Below are positions 25,646 to 34,304 of a stretch of DNA of 64,000 nucleotides, one piece after another. The first letter of the stretch is position 1; each line of letters begins with the position of its first letter. The notes beneath the pieces were generated by a model, which did no database searches, had not been told where the DNA came from, and saw only the letters and a list, made by a program, of their open reading frames with translations. The stretch comes from Polyangia bacterium (GTDB taxonomy: Bacteria > Myxococcota_A > Polyangia > Nannocystales > Nannocystaceae): the NCBI GenBank assembly GCA_030430565.1, contig JAUIKS010000023.1:112260-176259 (forward strand), given 5' to 3'. The translations under genes were made by a program, and so were the position numbers.

Positions 25646-25698
25646 TTTAACCAGCGCTGAATCCCAGCGCGCCGGCGTCGACACGCTCGAGCCAGGCC

Positions 25699-26898
25699 TC
25701 AGAAGCGTCCGCTGATCGAGAAGCCGGCGCCGGTCTTGCCCACGCTCGGCGTGAACGCGAGGCGCTCGCGTCGGTTGATGCGGCGGTACTTCGCGAGCGA
25801 GATGCCGCCGTAGACGATCATCCCGACGCCCAGCGCGGCGATCAGCGATCCGAAGCCGATCAGCATACGGCCCTTGGTCTCGGGCGGGAGCTCGAGCTCG
25901 CCGAGGGTCGACGTCCCGGTCGAGCCGGTGCCCGTGCCCGTGCCCGTGCTGCCGCCGCCCGTCGTGCCCGTGCCCGTCCCCGTCCCCGTGCCCGTCCCCG
26001 TCCCCGTCGTCCCCGTGCCGCCGTCGCGCGCGCTCAGCTCCCCCGCCGTGCCGTCGTCCACGGGCGCGAACTTCGGGTTCGTCCCGTGGATGATCATCGC
26101 CGTGCCGCCGGCGACCGAGGCGACGCCGATGAACACGGAGAGCACGCTCCAAGGAGGTAACGGGTACGGCTCGTAGCTGCGATCGAAGGGCCGGCCGCCG
26201 ATCGCGACGTCGCCCTCGGGCGGCACGCGCACGACCTCCGGCGGCGTGTAGGCGAGGATCTCGTCGTTGACCGACTGCAGGCGCGCGCGCACCTCGTTGG
26301 TCTCGCTGTAGCCGTTGCAGCCTGTGGACGAGTACGCCTGCTTGCAGCCGCTGAGGTAGGCGCGCATCAGGTCGCGCGCGCGATCGAGGTTCCCGACGTC
26401 CCCGGTCTCGGCGAACACCTGCTCGTAGGCGGTCACGGCGTTGAGCACCATGACGACGCGCATCAAGCGGTTGTCGGTGTTCTCCTCCGTGGCCTCAGCG
26501 GCCTGCTCCCACCGCGCCGCGGCCGTCAGGTAATCCTGCGAGTCAAACGCCGCGCGCGCCTGGCTGTCGAGCAAGATCGGATCCTCGATGAGGGTGTCGT
26601 CGGCGGGTGGCGGAATCGCGCCGTCGGCCTCGGCCTCTTCGCCGAGCTCTTCGCCCGCCTCGTCGCTCGACTCCGCGTCCTCCGGCGTCGCCGGACCCTC
26701 GACCGCAGCGACGTGCACCCGCGCGATCGTGCCAGCGTGGGCGACCGGCGAGGCCATCACCAGCGTCAGCGCGACGCCGACGGCGAGTCCGCGGGCGCCC
26801 AGCGTCAGGGCGGCGAACGTGGGGGCGGTAGGCGTGGTGGAGGTAGACACTGGGGAAGACACAGAGACGACTCGGCGATAGGAGGATAATTCGGGCAT
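25699..26898 (-). CDS. Exported membrane protein with helical repeat domain, Gly-Thr linker and GRF tail
   Basis: The protein has 399 residues. An N-terminal region leads to the signal AVGVALTLVMASPVAHA. An acidic stretch is followed by a TPR-like helical domain (ARAAFDSQDYLTAAARWEQAAEA). Then come a first membrane helix (VLSVFIGVASVAGGTAMII), a Thr-Gly repeat linker, a second helix (MLIGFGSLIAALGVGMIVYGG) and the tail FTPSVGKTGAGFSISGRF. The architecture and ending match the proteins at 344 and 19457. The ATG at 26898 has no evident Shine-Dalgarno. A TATCCT inside the first codons hints that translation may really begin at a nearby downstream GTG (26862). Confidence 0.87.
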   Translation of the reverse strand: MPELSSYRRVVSVSSPVSTSTTPTAPTFAALTLGARGLAVGVALTLVMASPVAHAGTIARVHVAAVEGPATPEDAESSDEAGEELGEEAEADGAIPPPADDTLIEDPILLDSQARAAFDSQDYLTAAARWEQAAEATEENTDNRLMRVVMVLNAVTAYEQVFAETGDVGNLDRARDLMRAYLSGCKQAYSSTGCNGYSETNEVRARLQSVNDEILAYTPPEVVRVPPEGDVAIGGRPFDRSYEPYPLPPWSVLSVFIGVASVAGGTAMIIHGTNPKFAPVDDGTAGELSARDGGTGTTGTGTGTGTGTGTGTTGGGSTGTGTGTGSTGTSTLGELELPPETKGRMLIGFGSLIAALGVGMIVYGGISLAKYRRINRRERLAFTPSVGKTGAGFSISGRF

Positions 26899-27067
26899 CA
26901 CGCGGAGTTGTGGGGCCGGCGCGGCGATCCTGGGCACCAAGCATCGCCAAGCAAGAACCGATCCGCAAGCGCGTGGACCAGCGCGACGCGCTCACGCTGA
27001 GAAACCGCCGCTGCGGGCCCTCGCGCCGCCCGCTCGACCTGCCAATTTGGCGAAGCGACGGCGCGGC

Positions 27068-27084
27068 GCTGCCAATCTGGCAGC
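27068..27084. promoter_or_regulatory. Palindrome GCTGCCA-N3-TGGCAGC upstream of ftsW
   Basis: A perfect 7-bp inverted repeat lies about 80 bases before ftsW. A related sequence, CTGCCAATTTGGCG, occurs at about 27048-27061, so there may be two copies of an operator-like site. Confidence 0.4.
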
Positions 27085-27165
27085 GCGCGCGCCTCGCCTC
27101 CCGCTCCCCGGGCTGCATCGCGCGAGAAAGCGGAAAAATAGCGTTCCGATCCCCGGTGTGCTGTC

Positions 27166-28557
27166 GTGCTCGACGCCGTGGACCCATCCGATCAAGACGC
27201 CCGTACGGCCGCCAGAGCCCGCCAGCCGGAGCCCGCGCGCGCCGATACGCCCGCTGGTGATCACGGCGCCAGAGACGCGCGCGCGCAGACGAGCGCCGGC
27301 GAGCGCCGGATGGACCCGTGGCTGTTCTTCGCCGCCACCGCGCTGGCCTGCCTCGGCCTGATCATGGTCTACAGCTCGAGCGCGGCGATGGCCCACAGCC
27401 GCTACGGCGACTGGACGTTTTACCTGCGCCGCCAAGGCGCGTTCCTCGGGCTCGGGACCTGCGTCATGCTCGCGGTCTCGCGGATCGACTACCGGATCCT
27501 GCGCCGATTCTCGAAACAGCTGATGGCGCTCGGCCTCGCCGGCCTGGTCGCCGTGCTCGTCATCGGCACCGAGTCCCACGGCGCGCGTCGCTGGATCCAG
27601 CTCGGCATCAGCATCCAGCCGAGCGAGATCGCCAAGCTCGCGCTCGCGGTGTTCCTCTCGGCCACGCTCGCGCGTCAGGGCGAGCGCGTGCGCAAGTTTA
27701 AATCGGGCTTCATGCCCGTCATGGGCGTCGCGGCCCTGACGATGCTGCTGGTCCTGCTCGAGAAAGACCTCGGGACCACGATCTTGCTCGGCGCGCTCAC
27801 CCTGATCGCGCTCTACGTCGCGGGCACCCGGCTCGCCTACGTCGCCGCCGCCGCGCTGATCGCCGCGCCGGTCGCATGGCATCAGATCATCAACGTCGGC
27901 TATCGCCGCGGGCGCGTCATCGACTTCCTCTCGGGCGAGCACTCGTTCCAGATCAAGCAGAGCCTCATCACCATCGGCTCCGGCGGCGCCTTCGGCCTCG
28001 GGCTCGGCAACGGTCGCCAGAAACTCGGCTTTCTGCCCGAGAACCACACCGACTTCATCCTCGCCAGCATCGGCGAGGAGCTGGGCTTCGCGGGCATCTG
28101 CCTGGTCATCGGGCTCTACGGCGTGCTCCTGTGGCGCGGGCTCGCGATCTCCCGCGACGCGCCCGACCGCTTCGGCTCCTACCTCGCGATCTGCCTGACC
28201 GCGCTGTTCGGTCTGCAGGCGCTGATCAACATGGCGGTCGTCCTCGACGTCATCCCGGCGAAGGGCATCACGCTGCCGTTTCTCTCCTCCGGCGGCTCCT
28301 CGCTGCTCATCAGCATGACCGCCGCCGGCCTCCTGCTCTCGGTCTCCCGCCGCCCGCGTCCCTGGCGGATCAGCGATCAGCGCGCCCGAGGCGGCGGTCG
28401 CGATCGCGCGGACCGACGTCGCGGTCGCGGCGCGTCGCGCAACCGCAACCGCAACCGAAACCGCCGGACGCCGACGTCCACCGGCGCGCGCGGCCGCACG
28501 CCCACGCGCCGCGGGCCGCGACCCAACAATCGCCGACCCGCGCCCGCGACAAGCTAA
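27166..28557 (+). CDS. ftsW: FtsW/RodA-family peptidoglycan glycosyltransferase (SEDS)
   Basis: The protein has 463 residues and about ten membrane helices. SEDS-family landmarks are present: MVYSSSAAMA in the first helix, RRWIQLGISIQPSEIAKLA, LLEKDLGTTILLG, GRQKLGFLPENHTDFILASIGEELGF and GITLPFLSSGGSSLL. These enzymes polymerise lipid II with a partner penicillin-binding protein. PSEIAK and the position among mur genes suggest FtsW rather than RodA. The C-terminus is a basic tail with RNRNRNRN repeats. The GTG at 27166 gives a 48-residue N-terminal tail; the ATG at 27310 would start just before helix 1. It stands alone, far from murD, without murG or murC. Confidence 0.94.
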   Translation: MLDAVDPSDQDARTAARARQPEPARADTPAGDHGARDARAQTSAGERRMDPWLFFAATALACLGLIMVYSSSAAMAHSRYGDWTFYLRRQGAFLGLGTCVMLAVSRIDYRILRRFSKQLMALGLAGLVAVLVIGTESHGARRWIQLGISIQPSEIAKLALAVFLSATLARQGERVRKFKSGFMPVMGVAALTMLLVLLEKDLGTTILLGALTLIALYVAGTRLAYVAAAALIAAPVAWHQIINVGYRRGRVIDFLSGEHSFQIKQSLITIGSGGAFGLGLGNGRQKLGFLPENHTDFILASIGEELGFAGICLVIGLYGVLLWRGLAISRDAPDRFGSYLAICLTALFGLQALINMAVVLDVIPAKGITLPFLSSGGSSLLISMTAAGLLLSVSRRPRPWRISDQRARGGGRDRADRRRGRGASRNRNRNRNRRTPTSTGARGRTPTRRGPRPNNRRPAPATS

Positions 28558-28565
28558 ACAACAAG

Positions 28566-28585
28566 CTGAGCGCTGGCTCGCTCAG
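28566..28585. other. Hairpin between convergent ftsW and TerB-like gene
   Basis: CTGAGCG (28566-28572) and CGCTCAG (28579-28585) form a perfect stem with a 6-base loop over the stop codon of the minus-strand gene. No T-run follows, so it is only a possible transcription end. Confidence 0.35.
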
Positions 28586-28986
28586 TGATGCAGCTCGAGA
28601 TCGCCGCCGGCGATCCCGAAGATCGACTTGAGCGCCGCGACGAAGCCGAGCTCGCCGTCGGACACGCGCCCGTCGGCCTTCCCGATCAGGATCACGTCCC
28701 GCAGGACACGCTTCTGATACTGATCGCTCAGCGACTCGTGCAGCGTGTGGGCGTACTCCGAGGCCTGCATCCGCCGCTCATCCTCGGAGCCGAAGGTTCG
28801 GTACTCGTCGATGACCTCGCGCAGGAGGTCGGTGACCACGACGCCCTCGGGCAGCCAGGTCTGCAGGCGATCCGCGATCACGCGCATCTCCGCGGCGTCG
28901 AGCTGATTGTCGGTCACTTGCCCGAACGTGAGGAACAAAAAGCCAATCTGGCGCAGCTGGATGCTCGTGACCTGCGAGTCCGTCAT
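28582..28986 (-). CDS. TerB-like small protein
   Basis: A 134-residue, all-helical, acidic protein. The C-terminal segment, VILIGKADGRVSDGELGFVAALKSIFGI, has the TerB-type pattern in which an ADGxxxxxE turn joins two helices. The N-terminal half (IGFLFLTFGQVTDNQLDAAEMRVIADRL) looks like a second copy of the same helix-turn-helix unit. TerB-like domains are often found with membrane stress or signalling proteins, but no partner is adjacent; the phosphatase at 34305 carries a similar module. The ATG start is eight bases after TAGACT (28995-29000). Confidence 0.8.
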   Translation of the reverse strand: MTDSQVTSIQLRQIGFLFLTFGQVTDNQLDAAEMRVIADRLQTWLPEGVVVTDLLREVIDEYRTFGSEDERRMQASEYAHTLHESLSDQYQKRVLRDVILIGKADGRVSDGELGFVAALKSIFGIAGGDLELHH

Positions 28987-28994
28987 CGGCCGCC

Positions 28995-29000
28995 AGTCTA
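28995..29000 (-). promoter_or_regulatory. -10-like element TAGACT
   Basis: TAGACT on the minus strand is eight bases before the ATG at 28986. The identical hexamer precedes the genes starting at 1531 and 29895 with a seven-base gap. Confidence 0.45.
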
Positions 29001-29090
29001 CCCGAATTCGCGGCGAGCCCCCGAGCCGGCGCGGCGGGCGGGCGGGGCCTTCGCCCCACCCGCTGAATCTGCGCCGACGGACGGGATCGA

Positions 29091-29591
29091 TCAGCTGCGC
29101 GAGGGGAACACGCCCTGCAGCGCGATGATGAAGTTGACGCAGCCGAAGGGCTGCACGTTGTTGTGCGGCTGACCGCCGCCGGTGTTGCCGATCGAGCTCG
29201 ACTTCAGCGTCACGTCTGGGTTGTCGTCGAAGGCGCTCGGCCCCAGGACCTGGCTGCTGCTCGGCTTCTGCCCGTGGTCGTTGCTCGAGATGTTGAGCGA
29301 GTGGTTATGGCTTGGGAGCTGGTTCGTCGTCAGCGTCACCGTCTCCTGCCCGCCCTTCTGCCCGAGCCGACGATCGCTGAGCCCCGGGCCGCGACCTTGG
29401 TGCATCGGCACGCGCCCGCGCAGGTCCGGCAGCGCGAAGGTGGTGCGACCGTCGCCGCCGTAGGTGGTGCCGAGGATCGAGAACAGCGCCTGGTTCTGGC
29501 TGATCGGGAGCAGCTGCCCGTCGCAGAAGGCCCAGCCGCGGGGCGCGAAGTTACCGGCGAACATCACGATCTGTCCGAGAAATGGTTCCAT
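29091..29591 (-). CDS. Phage tail collar domain protein
   Basis: A 166-residue protein with the tail-collar/microcystin-dependent-protein signature. FLGQIVMFAGNFAPRGWAFCDGQLLPISQNQALFSILGTTYGGDGRTTFALPDLRGR (as separate conserved blocks) is followed by RRLGQKGGQETVTL, LPSHNHSL and a conserved C-terminal PFGCVNFIIALQGVFP. Chromosomal members occur in groups and may be surface or secreted proteins rather than phage parts. No other phage gene is nearby. AGGA upstream of the ATG at 29591, with about eight bases spacing, is a good Shine-Dalgarno. Confidence 0.93.
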   Translation of the reverse strand: MEPFLGQIVMFAGNFAPRGWAFCDGQLLPISQNQALFSILGTTYGGDGRTTFALPDLRGRVPMHQGRGPGLSDRRLGQKGGQETVTLTTNQLPSHNHSLNISSNDHGQKPSSSQVLGPSAFDDNPDVTLKSSSIGNTGGGQPHNNVQPFGCVNFIIALQGVFPSRS

Positions 29592-29673
29592 CGAGGATCT
29601 TCCTGTTCCTGTCTCACGCGACGCGAGCGGCCTGGGGATGCGCCGTCGCGATCGTTGTACGTACGAATTGTTT

Positions 29674-29698
29674 CGCGCAGCTCACCACGAGCTGCGCG
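29674..29698. other. 10-bp stem-loop in divergent intergenic region
   Basis: CGCGCAGCTC pairs with GAGCTGCGCG (29674-29683/29689-29698). The gap 29592-29894 between the collar gene and the histidine kinase otherwise contains GTACGTAC near 29658 and Arg-codon-like GC-rich sequence. I see no gene in it. Confidence 0.4.
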
Positions 29699-29881
29699 GG
29701 CGTATCGTCGCACAGGGTCGACAGTCGCCGCCGTCGCGAGCGCGCGCGGGCAAAGCATGCGCGCTCGCAACCGCGCGACGGCGCGCGGCCGCGTCCCCGC
29801 GAGCGCGCGCCTGATCGACGCGCGCGCGCCGGCGCCCGGGAACGCTCGCGCTCGCGCGCTCGTAATCCCCTCGAGATCCAA

Positions 29882-29887
29882 TAGACT
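29882..29887 (+). promoter_or_regulatory. -10-like element TAGACT
   Basis: TAGACT ends seven bases before the GTG at 29895, the same hexamer and spacing as before the gene starting at 1531. Confidence 0.45.
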
Positions 29888-29894
29888 TGCTTCC

Positions 29895-30716
29895 GTGAGC
29901 ATCGGCAACAGCCCTGACCCGAAGCAGCGCGCTGACCCGCGCGAGCTCACGGCGAAGATGCTCGAGCGCCTGCAGCAGCGGGAGAGCCTCGAGGCGACGG
30001 TGCGTCTCGCCGGCAGCGTCGCCCACGACATGAACAACGTGCTCGGCGCGGTCATGGGGATCGCCGAGCTGCTCAAGCAAGACCTGCCCGAGGATCACCC
30101 GTGGAACGACGACCTCGCGAGCATCCTCGACGTAAGCGATCGCGGGCGCAAGCTCGTCCGCGAGCTCGTCGAGCGCGTCCGCGAGCACAAGCTGCAGAAG
30201 AACCGCGTCCGCCTCGACAAGACCGTGCGCCAGACGACGGGCCTGCTCAAGCGCGTCATCCCGAGCAACATCGAGCTCGAGCTCGAGCTCCCCGAACAGC
30301 TGCCAGAGGTCAACGGCGACCCGCTGCAGCTCGGCCAGACCATCATGGACCTGTGCCAGAACGCGGTCGAGGCGATGCGCGAGGACGGCGGCACGCTCTC
30401 GGTCATGGTCGCGCACGTCGTCGACGCGGCGAGTGAAGACGGGATCGGCGTGGTGCGCGTGACGATCCGCGACACCGGCGTGGGCATGGACGAGACGACG
30501 CGGGCGCGCGCCTTCGACCCCTACTTCACGACCAAGTACACCAGCGCCGAGTCGTTCGGGCGCCCCGCGCGCAGACGAGTCCGCGGGCTCGGGCTGACCA
30601 CCGCGTTCAAGACGGTCAACAGCCACGGCGGCAGCATCACGCTCGAGAGCGCCCAGGGCGTCGGGACCACGGTGATCGTCGAGCTGCCCGCGATCAGCGG
30701 CCCCGTCACCGCCTAA
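29895..30716 (+). CDS. Short soluble histidine kinase
   Basis: A 273-residue protein with only a dimerisation/phosphoacceptor domain and an ATPase domain. H44 lies in GSVAHDMNNVLGAVMG, an NtrB-like H-box. Then come N-box QNAVEAMREDG, G1 box DTGVGMDE, F-box FDPYFTTKY and G2 box GLGLTTAFKTV. No membrane helix, PAS or receiver domain is present, so the input must come from a partner protein or the 40-residue N-terminus. No response regulator is adjacent. The frame is open far upstream, but the GTG at 29895 is placed by TAGACT seven bases before it and by the start of family similarity. Confidence 0.9.
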   Translation: MSIGNSPDPKQRADPRELTAKMLERLQQRESLEATVRLAGSVAHDMNNVLGAVMGIAELLKQDLPEDHPWNDDLASILDVSDRGRKLVRELVERVREHKLQKNRVRLDKTVRQTTGLLKRVIPSNIELELELPEQLPEVNGDPLQLGQTIMDLCQNAVEAMREDGGTLSVMVAHVVDAASEDGIGVVRVTIRDTGVGMDETTRARAFDPYFTTKYTSAESFGRPARRRVRGLGLTTAFKTVNSHGGSITLESAQGVGTTVIVELPAISGPVTA

Positions 30717-30742
30717 ATCTCTTCTTCACGGGCGACGCCGCG

Positions 30743-31921
30743 CTACTGGATCGGCAGCGCGTCGCGCAGCGCTCGCGCGGACTGGAAGCGGTGCGCGGGG
30801 TCCTTGGCCAGGGCCTTGAGGACGATCTTCTCCCACGCTTCATCGAGGTCGGGCACGTGGGTCCGCGGCGGCGCGGGGTTCTCTTTCAGCTGCGAGAGGC
30901 TGACCGCGATCGGCGTCGAGCCGGCGAAGGGCGGGCGGCCGCACAGCGCGTGGTAGAGCACCGCCCCGAGCGCGTAGATATCTGTGCGGGCGTCGACGAT
31001 CCCGCCCTTGACCTGCTCCGGCGCCATGTACTCGGGGGTCCCCAGGATCACGCCGGTCGACGTCATGCCCTCGGCGTGGGTGGTGCGCGCGATCCCGAAG
31101 TCGATGATCTTCACGCGCTGCTGGTCGTCGGTCAGGATGTTGCCCGGCTTGAGGTCGCGGTGGATCACGCCCTCGGCGTGGGCAGCCTCGAGGCCGTCAC
31201 AGATCTGGCTGAAGAGCTCGCGGACCTGCCGCGGCGGCAGCCGACCGTACCGCGAGAGCATGTCGAGCAAGCTCGGCCCCGCGACGTACTCCATCGACAG
31301 GAACAGCACGCCGCCCGACTCGCCGATGTCGTGGATCCGGACGATGTTGGGGTGCGAGATCCGGCGCGCCGTGCTGACCTCGCGGCGCATCCGCCCCGCG
31401 GCCGCGGGGTCGAGCAGCGCGAAGCCGCCGATGACCTTGACCGCGACCGACTCGCCGAGCTGCTTATCACGCGCCAAGAACACCGAGCCCATCCCGCCGT
31501 GACCCAGCACGCGCTCGACGGTGAAGCGATCCGCCAGGCAGTCGCCGGGCTTGAGCCCGAGCGAGGGCGCCGTCTTCCCCTGGGGCGAGACCTCGGCGGT
31601 CGGCGCGTCGGGGCCGGGCCCGCGGGTGACCGTCGGCGCGCCGCCGTGCACCGCCGGCGGCGCGACCTGCAGCTGGCGCGACGCGAGCCGGTTGATCTTG
31701 GCGTTCAGCTCGAAGTCGACGCTGCAGACGATCGACTCGAGATGCGCGAGCCGCTGATCGATCAGCTCTTGGCTCGCCGGGTCGATCGACGAGCCCTGCG
31801 GGAGCGCGAGCCGGCCGATCTTCGCGGCCTCGATCTCCGCCATCCGCTCCGCGTGCTGGTTCCTCATCCGGATCCACATAGTGATCGACCCGAAGATCAC
31901 GAGCAGGACGAGGACTTCCAT
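30743..31921 (-). CDS. Membrane-anchored Ser/Thr protein kinase
   Basis: The protein has 392 residues. An N-terminal membrane helix (MEVLVLLVIFGSITMWI) is followed by a short coiled-coil-like segment (HAERMAEIEAAKIG) and a linker. The Hanks kinase domain is at about 130-390: loop GHGGMGSVF at 140-148, Lys162, HRD at 254-256, DFG at 274-276, GTPEYMAPEQ. Unlike the other kinases here, the anchor is N-terminal and there is no C-terminal extension. A TGA-TACACT element nine bases before the ATG predicts a near-leaderless message. It is divergent from the metallo-hydrolase at 32002 and convergent with the histidine kinase at 29895. Confidence 0.95.
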   Translation of the reverse strand: MEVLVLLVIFGSITMWIRMRNQHAERMAEIEAAKIGRLALPQGSSIDPASQELIDQRLAHLESIVCSVDFELNAKINRLASRQLQVAPPAVHGGAPTVTRGPGPDAPTAEVSPQGKTAPSLGLKPGDCLADRFTVERVLGHGGMGSVFLARDKQLGESVAVKVIGGFALLDPAAAGRMRREVSTARRISHPNIVRIHDIGESGGVLFLSMEYVAGPSLLDMLSRYGRLPPRQVRELFSQICDGLEAAHAEGVIHRDLKPGNILTDDQQRVKIIDFGIARTTHAEGMTSTGVILGTPEYMAPEQVKGGIVDARTDIYALGAVLYHALCGRPPFAGSTPIAVSLSQLKENPAPPRTHVPDLDEAWEKIVLKALAKDPAHRFQSARALRDALPIQ

Positions 31922-31930
31922 GGGACGCGC

Positions 31931-31939
31931 AGTGTATCA
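31931..31939 (-). promoter_or_regulatory. Extended -10 element TGA-TACACT
   Basis: On the minus strand this lies nine bases before the kinase ATG at 31921. It faces the plus-strand element at 31985 across about 45 bases, a compact divergent promoter pair. Confidence 0.5.
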
Positions 31940-31984
31940 GCCTTGGGGCCGCGTCTACCCGATCGTCGGGGCTCGGCCCGCGGC

Positions 31985-31993
31985 TGCTATGCT
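31985..31993 (+). promoter_or_regulatory. Extended -10 element TGC-TATGCT
   Basis: Eight bases separate TATGCT from the ATG at 32002, predicting a leaderless transcript. TGn is present, consistent with an extended -10 promoter lacking a -35. Confidence 0.5.
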
Positions 31994-32001
31994 CCCGGGC
32001 C

Positions 32002-32865
32002 ATGCAGCTCTACTCGGTGGAGGGCAACTCTCAGCGCCTCGACGGCGGCGCGATGTTTGGCAACTGCCCGCGCGCGCTCTGGTCTCGCTGGTGCGCGCCG
32101 GACGAGCAGAACCGGATCCCGCTGGCCTGCCGCGGGCTGCTCGTCCGCGAGGACGACGGGCGCGCGGTGCTGTTCGAAGCGGGGATCGGCACCTTCTTCG
32201 AACCGAAGCTGCGCGCGCGCTTCGGCGTGCAGGAGGACGAGCACGTCCTGCTCCGCTCGCTCGCCGCGCGCGGGATCAGCCCCGAGCAGGTCGACGTGGT
32301 GGTGCTCTCGCATCTCCACTTCGATCACGCCGGCGGCCTGCTGACGCCCTGGGCCGAGGGACAGGCGCCGGCGCTGGTGTTCCCCAACGCGCGCTACGTC
32401 GTCTCCGAGGGCGCGTGGCGGCGCGCTCGCGACCCGCACCCCCGCGACCGGGCCTCCTTTATCCCGGCGCTGCAGGACCTGCTCGAGGCGACAGGGCGGC
32501 TCGAGCGCGTGGCGCCCGGCTCATCCAGCGAGACGCTCGGCCCGCGCTACTCCTTTACGATCTCCGAGGGGCACACGCCGGGCCTCATGCTCACGCGCGT
32601 CGAGGGCCACGCCCGCGGGCCGATCACCTTCATGGGCGACCTGATCCCCGGCACGCCCTGGGTCCACCTCCCGATCACCATGGGCTACGACCGCTACCCC
32701 GAGCGCCTGATCGACGAGAAGCGCGAGATGCTCGAGCGAGTGCTCGCCGAGGACGGCTGGTGCTTCTTCACCCACGACGCCGACGTCGCGGTCTGCCAGC
32801 TGACCCGCGACGAGCGCGGCCGCTTCAAGGCTCGCGAGACCGTCGCCGAGCTCGCCTGGGACTAG
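32002..32865 (+). CDS. Metallo-beta-lactamase-fold hydrolase
   Basis: A 287-residue cytoplasmic protein with the metal-binding signature LSHLHFDHAGG (HxHxDH), a later ISEGHTPGLM histidine, TFMGDLIPG aspartate and FFTHDADVAV histidine. Together these complete a two-metal site. The family covers lactonases and related hydrolases; the substrate cannot be told. The N-terminus has a short specific segment, SQRLDGGAMFGNCPRALWSRW, seen in MBL proteins of the lactonase/quinolone-hydrolase type. No signal peptide is present. Its start is fixed by TGC-TATGCT eight bases upstream. Confidence 0.94.
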   Translation: MQLYSVEGNSQRLDGGAMFGNCPRALWSRWCAPDEQNRIPLACRGLLVREDDGRAVLFEAGIGTFFEPKLRARFGVQEDEHVLLRSLAARGISPEQVDVVVLSHLHFDHAGGLLTPWAEGQAPALVFPNARYVVSEGAWRRARDPHPRDRASFIPALQDLLEATGRLERVAPGSSSETLGPRYSFTISEGHTPGLMLTRVEGHARGPITFMGDLIPGTPWVHLPITMGYDRYPERLIDEKREMLERVLAEDGWCFFTHDADVAVCQLTRDERGRFKARETVAELAWD

Positions 32866-33099
32866 CGCCTCGGTCCTCGGACAAGCGCGCGGGCCATGAC
32901 GTCTCGGGCTCCCACACCGCGCGGACACCGGGCCGCTGTTTAACGCCAGGGGACCCTCCGCCTTCCGGGCGGCGAGCGGCGATGCGAATGAAGCGGACGA
33001 GCGTCTCCGCGCTCGCCGTCCTCAGGCGGCTCCTCCCTGGCTCGCGCGCGTCCCTTGAGCTTCGGTGAGGCGTAGGCGCTCGCGCAGGACTCGTCGTGA

Positions 33100-33912
33100 T
33101 TACTGCACCGAGGCCATCACCAGGGTCGGCAGGGCGCTGCGCGCCGCGTGCCGCTCGAGGCGGATATCGCGGAACAGGAGCCCCTGGGGCTTGGTGCCGA
33201 AGTGCACGCGCAGCCACGCGTCGAGGCTCGGCTGCTGATGTGGATCGAGCATCCGGCGGATGCCGTTGACCACCACCGGGTACTGCTCCGGCGTGGCGAC
33301 GTGGTTCTCGACCAGGTTCAGCAGCTCGGGCGCCTTGACCGCGCAGGTCTCTTTAAAGTTGAGCCAGCGCGCCGCCGAGAACTCGACCGAGGACTCCGCG
33401 TGATCCGAGGCTAGCCGCGAGAGCCCGGTGAAGTCGCCGTCGCTGACCAGCCGCTCGAAGTGCGGCGCGAGCAGCCCGAACACGCTCGGCTTGATCGCGA
33501 TCATCTCGTAGGTCGGCTCGGCCTGCAGCCAGTCCTCCGACTCCTCGAGGAACACGACGCCGATCAGGCCCGACGCCAGCGGCAGCGCGTAGGTCAGGTT
33601 GGTCAGCCCGTGCGCGATGGGCAGCCAGAGATCGTTGATCTCGTGGCGCCAGAGGACGTTGACGAGCTTGGCGAGGCGATCTGGCGCGACGACCATCCGC
33701 GCCATTCGCAGGCGACCGTTGATGACCGGATCGTAAACGCCCACCTGTTCAAACAGGCTGCGCCACTCGCCGCTCATCAGCTCGAGCTTCACGTATCCCT
33801 TGCCGAGGAGCTCGAGCAATTCCTCGCGACTCGCCCGCGAGAGACGCTCGAGAACCCTGTCCTCAACCTTGAGGAACCGCTCCGAGCGGACGAGGTACGC
33901 GTGAACACGCAA
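33100..33912 (-). CDS. Hypothetical protein
   Basis: A 270-residue soluble protein not matching a family I know. It is mixed alpha/beta with notable segments ELLGKGYVKLELMSGEW, LPLASGLIGVVFLEESEDWL and a C-terminal RLERHAARSALPTLVMASVQ. There are few Cys and no membrane helix. The start is TTG at 33912: it begins the conserved-looking reading LRVHAYLVRSERFL, and TAGCGT lies nine bases upstream, matching the leaderless pattern. It is convergent with the metallo-hydrolase; the 234-bp gap between them shows only a weak CCGCC/GGCGG hairpin. Confidence 0.75.
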   Translation of the reverse strand: MRVHAYLVRSERFLKVEDRVLERLSRASREELLELLGKGYVKLELMSGEWRSLFEQVGVYDPVINGRLRMARMVVAPDRLAKLVNVLWRHEINDLWLPIAHGLTNLTYALPLASGLIGVVFLEESEDWLQAEPTYEMIAIKPSVFGLLAPHFERLVSDGDFTGLSRLASDHAESSVEFSAARWLNFKETCAVKAPELLNLVENHVATPEQYPVVVNGIRRMLDPHQQPSLDAWLRVHFGTKPQGLLFRDIRLERHAARSALPTLVMASVQ

Positions 33913-34266
33913 GGGACCCTGACGCTACCGAAATTTCGTCGAAGGCTCCACTTCCACGATCCGGGCGCGGCGTTGGGCCGACGCGAGGAAGCTCCGCGGC
34001 CGCAAAGCGCAAAAAACGCTACCCGCGCGCTCGGCTCCCGCGCGCGGCGGGGCGTCTGCGACCGCTGAGACGAGCGAGCCCGACCATGATACCAAGCCTC
34101 ACCGCCCGCGCGAGCCCGCGGCGAGCGCGTCGCGCTGATGAATCGCGTCACGCGTGCGAGCGCGAGCGATCATGACGCGCCCGCGAGCGCGTGGCCACGA
34201 GCGCGCCGGAGCGAATCTGACCGCGGCGGCGGGCGGGTAAGCGCCCGTCGCGTCGCGCTGTCGCGG

Positions 34267-34272
34267 TATGAT
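34267..34272 (+). promoter_or_regulatory. -10-like element TATGAT
   Basis: TATGAT lies 32 bases before the ATG at 34305, leaving a leader with GGGGG as a weak ribosome site. The whole gap 33913-34304 (392 bp) otherwise shows no ORF, hairpin terminator or repeat that I can support. Confidence 0.4.
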
Positions 34273-34304
34273 TGCGACCCGGGGAAGCCGGATATGGGGG
34301 CTGC

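Noticed and set aside
29091..29591. Prophage remnant
   Set aside because: No integrase, capsid, lysis or attachment sequence nearby; flanking genes are ordinary chromosomal ones.
32982..33068. 28-codon plus-strand ORF
   Set aside because: No Shine-Dalgarno or promoter element; composition like random GC-rich sequence.
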